From NCBI GenBank assembly GCA_029891345.1, contig CM057000.1, positions 135,810,163 through 135,874,162 on the forward strand: a stretch of 64,000 nucleotides of DNA. The letters are read 5' to 3'. Below, piece after piece: positions 55,169 through 64,000 of this stretch; within the stretch, counting starts at the first letter, position 1, and every line of letters starts with the position of its first letter. Source of the stretch: Dryococelus australis. Lineage: Eukaryota; Arthropoda; Insecta; Phasmatodea; Phasmatidae. A program made the position numbers and the translations under genes. Below the pieces are notes generated by a model that searched no databases, was not told the origin of the DNA, and worked only from the letters and a program-made list of their open reading frames with translations.

Positions 55169-57026
55169 ACTTGCAACAAACCGATTTTCGATCTTTTTGG
55201 GCAGATGTACGAACATAATGTCAATTTTCTGTGTGCTGGGATGTGCCATGGCCTTGAACACAAATAATTAGCACAGCCAGAAAGAATATTTTCCAAAAAT
55301 CTTAAAATTATCAACGATCGAAAATTGAAATTCCATAGAAATAAAATAATCCATAAATTTGGCAGTCATGAAAATTCATAACGTTAAATGATACGTCAAG
55401 GTGCCGCTAATTCAAAAACGATTCTATAAGAAATATACTTCTTTCGAAAAAGAAAAAATTGGCATCCTTAATATCGATCTAAATGTTAATCTTTTTTGGA
55501 ACCGATTTAACATATTTTCGAAAAAACGATTTTTAATCGGCATCCCTAAAATAAATCAAAGTAACGAACTGGGTACTTGGCTTTTATGGCTCAGATAGAC
55601 AGGCCTAGACGAGATATTTCGTTTGGCGCAAAAAATCATCCGCGCTGTCACATCGAAGTCACGAGATATTTTGCCGGAAAATTTTAACCCACGCCCAAAA
55701 CTGCCGCCAGTCGCCTCGGGCCCCCACCCACTCGGCGCGCGCACGCGCGGCGTCGACTCAAGGTCGTGCTCGCGTCGTGGTCGTATACACGGTCGAACGA
55801 GATGGCGTCTATTTCATTCGTATTTTTAGTCACGAAGTTGCAGTTGTTACAATAGTGTGAACACGCCTTAATCCAACGGCCTGTCTGAACACGCCATCAC
55901 TCACCAGTGGCGTTTATTCCATATATGCAATGCTTACCGTATACGTATTGGAAATGTTTTCCCCTTTATAGTTTTCGCCTTAACTTTTAACACATTTAAT
56001 TCTGAGTTTACCGTTTCTTATTCGAGAAACAGAGTTTTCGTAACTCCCGTGCTGTGCTCACATAGTGCTGCTATCTAGTAATTATTTCCACAAACGGGAG
56101 CGAACTTGAACGCGCAAGCAACAACAACGGCAGAGTAAGCAGTCGTTCTGTTTGCGTCCTCCAGTCCTACATTTTCCCTTGGAAAGTGGATGAAAGTGTT
56201 CGGGAAAACAGGAGTTTTCCTATCATTTGTAATATGATTTCTAAATAATACTCAGTTTAATTATCATTACATTAATTCCGTTTACGTTTTTATAACTAAT
56301 GTTAGGTAATATAAAACGGTATACATGTCGGGGTGAGCAAAGTTGGAAGTTGCGTTTGTTAGTAGAAATTACTTACACTGTAAAAAAAAAAACTCACTGC
56401 AGGCCACTGTCAATCATAAGTGGTAACCAGGACAGCCAGTTACCGCAATCTGGGCTCGCGTTATTGCCGAACCCCGGTAAGCGGGGATCCCCTCTACCGG
56501 CCAGGGAATCAGGCCATGTTGCGATATGCGACGCTGATATGAGGCCAAGATTGACGTCCCAAGGAGCCTGCTGTGCCGAACGCCGTAACTCGTCATACTT
56601 CATCCGCCTAAGGACACTTCTCAAAGTGGGACAAGTACAATATACTAACGTGTCTCTCAGTAAGGCAGATGTTTTATTATGTAGCCATATAGTAACCTAT
56701 AGCTTCTACTATTTATTTACCCCACATGCTCTACCATCAAGAGATACCCCCCAACCTTAACAAGAAGTATGGTTCGACCACAATATAAATAAAGTGTGAC
56801 AGCGCCGTAATTTATCGCCCTGCAAGCGTCGCATCCCCGTTTTCCGTCCACGCTGCCCCACGTGTCGGTCTACTTTCAAAGACGTGTTCACGTCAGCAAC
56901 ATTCTCACAAAGTCGCACACCCTGTCACAAAGTGCGTTTACAGCCTGGTTAACGCCGGTCCGTAAAGCGGAATAGAGAAGAGTATTACCAATCGACGCCA
57001 ACCGTGTCGTGTCTCTGAAGCGTTAA
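55169..57026. other. Gene-free; GC-rich patch and repeat scrap
   Basis: No gene. A CpG-rich stretch at 55690-55800 has alternating purine/pyrimidine sequence (GCGCGCGCACGCGCG). 55850-55906 is similar to 59616-59672 ('gaacacgcc', 'cctgtctgaacacgccatc'), an unclassified repeat. Frames at 56299-56760 show no domain. Confidence 0.35.
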
Positions 57027-57545
57027 GGCTGGACTCGCAACCATCCGTCGCGTCCGTCCAGTGGTCGCGCGATCTTCAACCAATCGCAGGGAAACTTGGT
57101 TTTCCACCCGTCCGTCCGTCAAATATTTTCCAAACTTTTAATTTTCGGCGGACGGACGTATGAGGCTCCGCCATATGAAATTCCCAAGACGAGAATACGC
57201 ACTTTGATATAAAATGCAAGGCGGCGGATCTGTGTTCATTTATCTATGGCGGTAAATTCAGGATTTAAAAATGCAAAAAATAAAATAATATGTATTCTTA
57301 ATACAGGGGGGGGGGGGGGAGAAACATGTATTCTTCAGAAGTGTTTCTCTCTTGAAAATTCATTTCCAAACAAAATATAGTCTACCTTCAACGAAAGAAA
57401 CATAGCGATGTTAAGTTGTTACAATGAAATGTTACCGTACAGAAGAATTGACGGATGACGGATTGTTGTGAATCGCTTTTAGCAGACGGATGACTGACTG
57501 ACGGACGGAGGAATGACAAGTGCGACGGATGGTTGTGAGTCCAGC
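57027..57545. mobile_element. TIR element rich in CGTCCGTCC
   Basis: Inverted ends GCTGGACTCGCAACCATCCG / GCTGGACTCACAACCATCCG, about 24 bp, followed by CGTCCGTCC-type subterminal words on both sides. A G-run at 57306 lies within. No transposase and no clear target duplication (flanks GTTAA and ACAGG), so the superfamily is open; hAT or PIF/Harbinger are possible. Confidence 0.6.
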
Positions 57546-59054
57546 ACAGGGGCCAGTCGCTACATAGGGCTTTCGCTGCTCTTCTCGAGCACTAACAATT
57601 CCGTCTGTACCAATGTTGAAAAGTCAGTCAACTAAAAATAATTTATTCATTGGAATGGCGTTGAAGCAGTTATTCTTTTTTTTTTTTTTAACGTTTAAGA
57701 TCAAATCAACTTTAATCGTACACACGTCAAGAACTAAGCAGACAATTTGATAAATGTTTTCAATTGTCCATGTTGTAGTTATTCCATAAAGTTGGCGTTC
57801 TTGGCCAAGTTGTTTACAAGCTTCGCACTCGGACGTGGATTGAATTGAATTACAATTTTGAAATGGGGACAATTAAAAAGAAATGTGTTACAAGATGTTG
57901 GGTTCCTCACTGTGAAAATTTGAAGCCAAACACACGTGTTAAATATTTCATTTTTCCCAATAGTACAGGAAGGTAATTTTCTAAGCCAAGTTTGTTTGTT
58001 TTGACTGGTATCTAGGCTTGGGCTGTTCACCCGGTTACGAACTTTCAATTATTTCCTATAATAATACATACTTTGCCTAAATATTCGTCTCTTTTATTCG
58101 AATACTACAGTTAACTGTCAAAACAAACAAAATTGTTTTTGAAACTTAATTTTTTGGATTGCTGGGAATCTCGGATATATGTACCGCCCTGCAGAGCAAA
58201 AAAAAAAAAAATAGAATACAAACTAATTTAATTATATACATCAGTTTGATAATTATTAATTCTAAGAAATCCTTACTATGTCCTCTTAAATTATATTTTA
58301 TTGATCTTAATGTTATAAAATAGCCACGACAAAGTAATGATTTGTTTTTATGTCGGTCACAAGAGAAGCTTTAGTGGCACGATTGTACAAGGTAATTAGT
58401 TAGGAGGTTCAGTCTGGCAGTGAAATCTCTTTTTTCCTTCCATACTCTTTGGTCCAGCCTACGGTCCCCGCATCGCGCTATCTGCCGCGCCTAGACGCTC
58501 TTGCATCTAAAATAAGGGGCGGGGAAGGGGCGAGAGCGAGAAACTGAGAGAGGGGGTGAGTTTGGCTTCGTGATGGGATCAGCAAGCACATCGACGTGCG
58601 ATCCACCCCGGACAGAGAAGACTAAAGCCATCTGCACTCTCTCATGATCCGATTGACGTTTCACCCCGGGCCCCGTGCTCTCCATCATATTTCCTTGCCG
58701 CGCACTCGGTCGACCGACGGCAAAAACCAGCCTGGTATACACAGTGTATGAAACTCCCTTCTCTCGGGGGGTGAAAGATGACTGACCCTCGGCAGAATGT
58801 CTCCCACATAGACAAGTCCCGAGGGACTTTGGCCACAACTGTGTGTATTCCTTCCTTATTCCCTCTTACTCCTTACCCTTATCCATAACCTCTGAGGACC
58901 GAGCGGGGGATGAGTTGGGGGGGGGGGGGATAAGATGACATCCAGTAAGCAGCCTGCTGAAAAAGAATAGTAAGCGATCATTTACAGCCTGTGCGGGCAG
59001 AAAGTTACTACTGTACTTGATCGTAACTACAGCTTTCATCAGAGACGGAGGAGA
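57546..59054. other. Gene-free DNA
   Basis: Two minus frames overlap at 58491-58838 (115 and 64 codons) in a GC-rich patch and show no recognisable domain. G-run at 58917-58929. Nothing else supported. Confidence 0.35.
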
Positions 59055-59580
59055 GGGGCCGTGATGGTGTAGTGGTTAGACTACTCGCCTCCCACCATGG
59101 CGAACCGGGCTCGATTCCTAACGGGGTCACCTCCTCCCCCCCGGATGATTATGGGGTGAGGATTCAGGGGTAGAGGCAGACGATTTTTTTTTTACATTTG
59201 AAAACTCTAAAGTAACTTTTTTTTTTTATATTATAAGACAATATGATGTTAAGCCCCTGTAATTTTGAAATTTAATTTGTTTTTAATTTTTATAACGCGA
59301 CAAATTTTGTTTTTCGACTATTTTCCAGATTTATTTAAAATTCTAGTAACTAAGACCAGTTAAGGTCTTCAGCAGGATACTGGTGTCATTTTGATATGTT
59401 CTGTTCTGTCCCCCCTAACCCCCTCCGGAATCATGCCGGACGATACCGCTGATCAGCTGGCTTTCTCAGGGGTCTCCCGTTTCCTCCTCCCTTGCATTCC
59501 GGCGCTGCTACGTACTCACCTCGCTTCACCCTCGTCGGCTCTGAAGACCTCGATGTCAAGAGCCCCCAAACCCTCTCCAT
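59055..59580 (+). mobile_element. tRNA-derived SINE (family 1) split by insertion
   Basis: The tRNA-like head (59055-59130; GGGGCCGTGATGGTGTAGTG, B box GCTCGATTCC) and the body (59424-59580; TCATGCCGGACGATACCGCT ... CCTCGTCGGCTCTGAAGACC) belong together but are separated by about 290 bp of AT-rich sequence between C-rich stretches. The insert has no recognised termini. Confidence 0.8.
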
Positions 59581-60286
59581 CCCACTTCCCCAGAGGCGGA
59601 GGAGGTTTTCACCATTGTTATGATAGCGTGGACAAGCCTTGATTCGACGGTCCTGCCTGAACGCGCCATCTGGCGTAGAAGTGCTCTCAGGCCAACGGGC
59701 AGCAAAATTTGGGTCGCTGTATGCCCTAGCCTGTTTGTCGACGCAGTAAAAAAATGCCCTCCGCCGAACTGGGAACCAGGGTACGATGCAGTGAGGCTCA
59801 GAGACAATACTTGTAAACGGAACACCTTAAACAGTGTCTTCGCCGAGTAAGATAGTCCAATGTGTCTCCAAGAAGACTGGTGCGTCGACCGCAGTCACCG
59901 TTTTTCCTAATAGTTTCCGGCTTCGAAATAATGTGGGACTATCGTGGCTCGACACAAGTCAATTACGTAATATTAATATCAATTAAAGTCCTCCCCCCAC
60001 CCCCGAATAACAAATTAATAGTGAACGTAACAGTTTCCTGATTATTAATTGCACTACTCTTTATTAACTTTTATCTTTATAAAAAAATCCCATGAACTTG
60101 TTGAGTGCTTGCGCCCTAGCTCGCCCCTAACATTAGAGTCCGGTTTATTCTGGCGACAACTTCTAAATCATCAAAACATAACATGACGTACTTGGTCATG
60201 TGTATATACGTTTGTATGGGTATATAATCTGTATACATGCATATGTATATGTACATGTATGCATATGACAATCAACCAAATCATAT
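59581..60286. other. Gene-free DNA
   Basis: Includes 59616-59672, similar to 55850-55906, and 'atgcat/acatgt' simple sequence at 60230-60270. No gene. Confidence 0.35.
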
Positions 60287-60512
60287 CCATCGGGCGAATT
60301 AGTGCAGTGGTTAACCACTTGCCTCGCGTTCGGCTGGATGCAGGTTCAATCACCGGTCCGGCCGTCCTGATTCCGGTGTTCCGAAATCGCTCCAGGCAAG
60401 TGCAAGGATGGGACCTTAATACCTGCAAGTCACGGCAGATTCCTAACCATTCCGTCTTCTTTAAGCAAATTGCTCTGTCTCTAAACATCTTGTTGTCGAC
60501 GAGACGTTAAGC
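60287..60512 (+). mobile_element. tRNA-derived SINE, family 2
   Basis: Head GGGCGAATTAGTGCAGTGGT; the A box TAGTGCAGTGG fits the consensus exactly and the B-box-like GGTTCAATCAC has two mismatches. The body, unlike family 1, runs through 'cctgattccggtgttcc' and 'caggcaagtgcaagg' to 'cgacgagacgttaagccc'. Only one copy is seen in this window. Confidence 0.7.
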
Positions 60513-60628
60513 CCTATCTACACATATTAATGTAGGCCAGTAGTGTTTTTGTTCTTTGTGCTTTTTTTTTTTTAATGGAAAGCTTTATTTGTAGTTTTCT
60601 ATGTAGGTCTACGCTCTCCTTTATTATA

Positions 60629-60856
60629 GGTTGTTCACGGTAAAGTGAGCACTCCTGGGGTCCTGGTTTCTTTTTCCTTTCAGCCATGTTTTGTTCTTTA
60701 ACCACCTCTTTAAATTAACATTGCTATCTAAGTAATAAACACAGTGTGTATATTCCACCGCACTCGGAAGTTGTCTAAAGTTAAAATAAAATATACTTAT
60801 TGACTGTTGGTCCATATGAGAGGACTTCAAAAGTGCTCACTTTAGAGTGAATAGCC
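60629..60856. mobile_element. MITE, short type (copy S3)
   Basis: TATA-flanked. Left GGTTGTTCACGGTAAAGTGA; right AAGTGCTCACTTTAGAGTGA...GCC. The body AATAAACACAGTGTGTATAT and AATAAAATATACTTATTGAC matches S2 and S5. Confidence 0.8.
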
Positions 60857-60906
60857 TATAGGTACGCCGTCACTGTTACGGATAGGTGCGTGTTCTGTAC
60901 TGTATA

Positions 60907-61140
60907 GGCTGTTCACCGTAAAGTGAGTACTTTTTAAGGCTCTGCTAAAATTTTCCTTTCAAATAATTTCTAACTTTCAGCCACTTTTTAATATAGACAT
61001 TGCAATGTGGTTATTAAACAAAGTGTATACATTTCACCACTCTCAAAAGTTAACGTCTGAGGCTGCAATAAAATATATTTATTAGGGGCTAATGCATTTT
61101 GAAAGGGCCTTAAAAAGTGCTCACTTTACTGTGAAAGGCC
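60907..61140. mobile_element. MITE, short type (copy S4)
   Basis: TATA-flanked. Left GGCTGTTCACCGTAAAGTGA; right AAGTGCTCACTTTACTGTGA...GGCC. The interior 'tctgaggctgcaataaaata' is closest to S1. It lies 50 bp from S3. Confidence 0.82.
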
Positions 61141-61635
61141 TATAACCACATATACTAAATATATTATAATGTAATAACAATATGTGAGTTAAGTTGCTCC
61201 TTTATTTATGTTAACTAATAACCTCTACAAAGGATTTTTTTCGCAGCACTAGTTGAAGGATTCTGTTTTGGAATTGCAGATATATTCTTGAGTATTTTGT
61301 TTTTAATAATAAAGTATTTAATGAATTTAATTTGTAAACCACTCTCCAGTGAGACATCCGAAAAATTCCAGGTTCATTAAAAATCGACAAGAAAGTTTGC
61401 ATTGCGAAATTTCCATATTACCTTAATGTAAACTTTAAGAAACACTAACCTTTTAAGAAGGGGGGGGGGGAGTAACGGGGTCAGATGACACCCTCCCCCT
61501 TCACTCGCCTATCGAATCCTCTTCTGGTTTTCAGTTAACATTCACATAAAATTAGTCAAGTCTGTATAGAAGACAAATAATTAGCATTGTTGTTTGAACA
61601 TAAGGGTGACACGCGGTGGGAATGAAAACTTTGGC
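61141..61635. other. Gene-free AT-rich DNA
   Basis: Nothing recognised apart from a G-run of about 10 at 61460. Confidence 0.4.
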
Positions 61636-61843
61636 GGGGTCGCGGTGGTTGAGTGGTTAGACTGCTAGCCTCACACCGGCGGGTCACTCTGGATTTTCGC
61701 AAGTGGGATTCGTGCCGGATCTCCCGCTTCCCCCAGCCTTGCATTCCAGCGCTGCTTCGTTCTCGCCTCATTTCACCCTCATCGGCTCTCAAGACCTCGT
61801 TAAGAGCCGCACATTTCTCTCAACTCAACTCAACTCAACTCAA
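61636..61843 (+). mobile_element. tRNA-derived SINE (family 1) with internal deletion
   Basis: Head GGGGTCGCGGTGGTTGAGTG; the B-box segment and the GACGATGCCG...TTTTCTCGG segment are deleted. The 3' end carries a pentamer tail, (ACTCA)n repeated about four to five times, which probably marks the true SINE terminus. Confidence 0.85.
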
Positions 61844-62302
61844 ATGTTAGATATTGTAAACGGCGCAATAGAATGAACAATGTACAGTGATAGAGCCTTC
61901 AGATGGTATTACGAAGCGTTTCAATCTCATATTGTAAGACTTTGTAAAGAATAACCAACATGGAGATTTGCCAAGCTGCTAGAATTTTTCCAGGCTCAGA
62001 ATTTGTGCTCCTTAGAAATAACGCGTGTGTACACGTTTCATATAACATAGTTATTCTGTTCGATTTTTCATACATCAAGTTAAGCACTTGTCACTACTTT
62101 GTTTATCCACAGCTTGTCCACACTCACTACCAAATTTACCCGCGACTCATCTGTATAGATTACGGACTTTCCTGGAACCACGAACCATGTTCCTATTCTT
62201 AAGAATGCAATTTAAGGTAAAATAAGTGATTCGTCACTGTCGACATTAGCTCAAGTTTCATTTTATGTGGCATAATCGATACGCCACCAATACCGAGGAG
62301 CA
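61844..62302. other. Gene-free DNA
   Basis: No gene or known repeat recognised. Confidence 0.4.
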
Positions 62303-62526
62303 GACTGATTTGCGCGGCTCTTAACAACGAGGTCTTGAGAGCCGATGAGGGGGAAGCGAGGTGAGTATGGAGCAGTCCTGCAATGCAGGGGCGGGGTAAA
62401 CCCGCCGACCAGCGGCATCGTCCAGCACGATTTCCACGTGCGAAATCCGGGAACGGCCCCATCGAGAAACGAACCCGGTTCACCTAGGTGGGAGGGGAGT
62501 AGTCTAACCACTACACCAACGCGGCT
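62303..62526 (-). mobile_element. tRNA-derived SINE (family 1)
   Basis: Minus-strand head near 62526 with 'tagtggttagactactc' and B box GGTTCGTTTCTC. The body complement is GCCGACCAGCGGCATCGTCC and 'gaggtcttgagagccgatg'. Part of the CTCGGGGATCTCCCGTTTCC region is deleted. Confidence 0.85.
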
Positions 62527-62645
62527 ATTGAACTGCAATAGAAAGTCTGTTACCAACATATGAAAACAGTCGGATGAGAACTATATATTTTTTTTACTTT
62601 ATGTAATGGAACGGCTATTTTACTTAATATGTATAAATCACTATA

Positions 62646-63063
62646 GGTTGTTCACGGTAAAATTAGCACTTTTGAAAGCCCTTCATAAGATCTACTTACA
62701 TCCACATTGTGTGTTCTTCCGCCATATGTAGGTTTGACGTTGCCACGGACCTAATCACTTTATTCGTGCGTTTATCAAGGTTAACTGTGAAATTATTAGA
62801 AAAGAAAATTGTTTATAAATTTGTTAATTTTTTGATTTATAAGATAAAAAAAAACCGAAAGCAAAATAAATAATTTTAGAGTTCAGTAATGTAAATGTAA
62901 CACTTTAAATTCAACGTTTATAAACAGAACAATTTCCCTTCCGTCGTTACCAAATTTACTGGGCGCAGGCAATTCAGTGTGCACGATAAACCATGTGTGG
63001 GTAGGGGCAGTGACATTTATCAAAATGTTGGTTTTAAAAGTGCTCACTTTACCATGAGTAGCC
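62646..63063. mobile_element. Long-type MITE (copy L2)
   Basis: Left GGTTGTTCACGGTAAAATTA; right AAGTGCTCACTTTACCATGA...GCC. Interior 'cttccgccatatgtagg', 'cactttattcgtgcg', 'cgttaccaaatttactggg', 'ggggcagtgac' as in L1. Confidence 0.75.
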
Positions 63064-63140
63064 TTTACCTTATCAGAGACACCAAGTATGTGGGGCCGGA
63101 GGTATTACCCTCTTGTAACTCAACATTCCCCTTTCTTGAC

Positions 63141-63346
63141 AGCGATCCCGGTTCAATACCCGGCCGGGTCACACCGGATTTCCGCATGTGGGAATCGTGC
63201 CGGCCGGACGATGCTACTGGTCGGCGAGTTTTCTCGGGGATATCCCGTCTCATACCACCCTTGCGTTCCGGCGCTGCTCCTTCCCCCACTTCATTTCACC
63301 CAGACCTTGTTGTTAGGACCGCCCAGATCTCTCAACCCAATCCAGC
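63141..63346 (+). mobile_element. tRNA-derived SINE (family 1), 5' truncated
   Basis: Starts in the head at GATCCCGGTTCAATACCCGG (B box present, A box missing). It has a CCGG duplication in 'gtgccggccggacga' and lacks the CTCATCGGCTCTCA block. Confidence 0.85.
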
Positions 63347-63525
63347 TATTAATGCTGGAGAAGGGAGTTCAAATTACGATGCTTCAAACGTTAGTATCCA
63401 CCATAAAATATTGAAAGGAAATATCTGAAACTACAAGAACCTGAAATCTACCGAAACAAAGGAATTACTTCCCTTCTCCTTGGCGAATTTGCGTTGTGAG
63501 TAAAACTGCAATGAAACTTTATATT

Positions 63526-63758
63526 GGCTGTTAACGGCAAAGTGAGAAATTTTGAGGCCCTAGTGACTTTTTTTATTTCAACCATTTTTATCCCTTAACT
63601 ATATTTTTCAGTAAATATTGCCATGTAAGTATTAAACACGGTGTGTAGATTCCACCGCACTCGGAAATTAACATTAGAAGGCTAAAATAAAATATATTTA
63701 TTGACTATTATTCCAAATGGAGAGGCTTTCGAAAGTGCTCACTTTACCGTGAATAGCC
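63526..63758. mobile_element. MITE, short type (copy S5)
   Basis: Left GGCTGTTAACGGCAAAGTGA; right AAGTGCTCACTTTACCGTGA...GCC then TATA. Body AAACACGGTGTGTAGATTCC and AATAAAATATATTTATTGAC match S2 and S3. Confidence 0.78.
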
Positions 63759-64000
63759 TATACCAAAGGTATATAAGAGATAACTTTCAACTACAGATTA
63801 TCAAGCGCTCGAAGGGTATTAGAAAACGCATTTGGTATTTTATAGTGTGTATTCGGAGTACTGAGAAAATCTGTGGTTTTACAACCACAACTGCTCGAAT
63901 TATTATGAAGACTGTAATATGTTTACGTAATTTTTTGATACGTGCCTATTCATGTTCGATTTATGATGGATTTATGGATTCTGAATTAATCCCGGCGGGT
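63759..64000. other. Gene-free window end
   Basis: No gene recognised. The last 10 bases (CCCGGCGGGT) could begin another repeat but cannot be judged. Confidence 0.35.

Noticed and set aside
58491..58838. 115-codon minus frame as a gene
   Set aside because: GC-rich low-information sequence, with a second overlapping frame and no domain.

Overview
This is a stretch of animal nuclear DNA made almost entirely of transposable-element relics. I found no intact host gene. The translatable traces are all transposon proteins: pogo/Tigger, Tc1, IS630-like, hAT, Ty1/copia and a LINE. They are broken by stops or frameshifts and sit in AT-rich DNA with many tRNA-derived SINEs, MITEs, poly-T and poly-G tracts. 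The mixture fits an arthropod, most likely an insect with a large repeat-rich genome. The species cannot be fixed from the sequence, and a polyneopteran such as a stick insect or cockroach is only a guess.

Layout. 1-6117: the end of a dispersed repeat (called family B here), then a 5.3-kb pogo/Tigger-like transposon with TA duplications, TIRs, AT-rich subterminal arrays and a decayed minus-strand transposase. 6.9-7.6 kb: first copy of a roughly 0.6-kb repeat (family C; second copy at 40.9 kb). 9.1-10.8 kb: family B split by a Helitron-like element that carries a GC-rich insert. 11.2-12.9 kb: minus-strand LINE relic with an SGNH-esterase-like domain followed by an APE-type endonuclease, with a SINE at its upstream edge. 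14.6-18.4 kb: three 100-bp tandem repeats, then a Ty1/copia element without recognisable LTRs. 21-27.6 kb: a piggyBac-type MITE, a minisatellite with AGGTCA motifs, a cluster of three different dead transposases, and a foldback element. 27.6-35 kb: mostly featureless AT-rich DNA. 35-42.5 kb: repeat families, SINEs and a foldback element. 43.7-44.3 kb: a PIF/Harbinger-type element with TTA duplications. 47.4 kb: a second foldback element. 48.8-50.3 kb: a hAT element with a perfect 8-bp duplication and a remnant TTF zinc finger. 51.5-52.3 kb: a Helitron-like element holding a tandem array of tRNA 5'-half-like units. 52.9-64 kb: SINEs and MITEs in close succession.

The commonest local signal is a MITE terminus, GGCTGTTCACGGTAAAGTGAG. 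It flanks two unrelated bodies: short elements of about 230 bp and long ones of about 420-450 bp. There are five complete or nearly complete elements of the first kind, four of the second, and several fragments. Nothing here forms an operon or pathway. The value of the window is as a record of nested insertions, and the host sequence between them looks intronic or intergenic.
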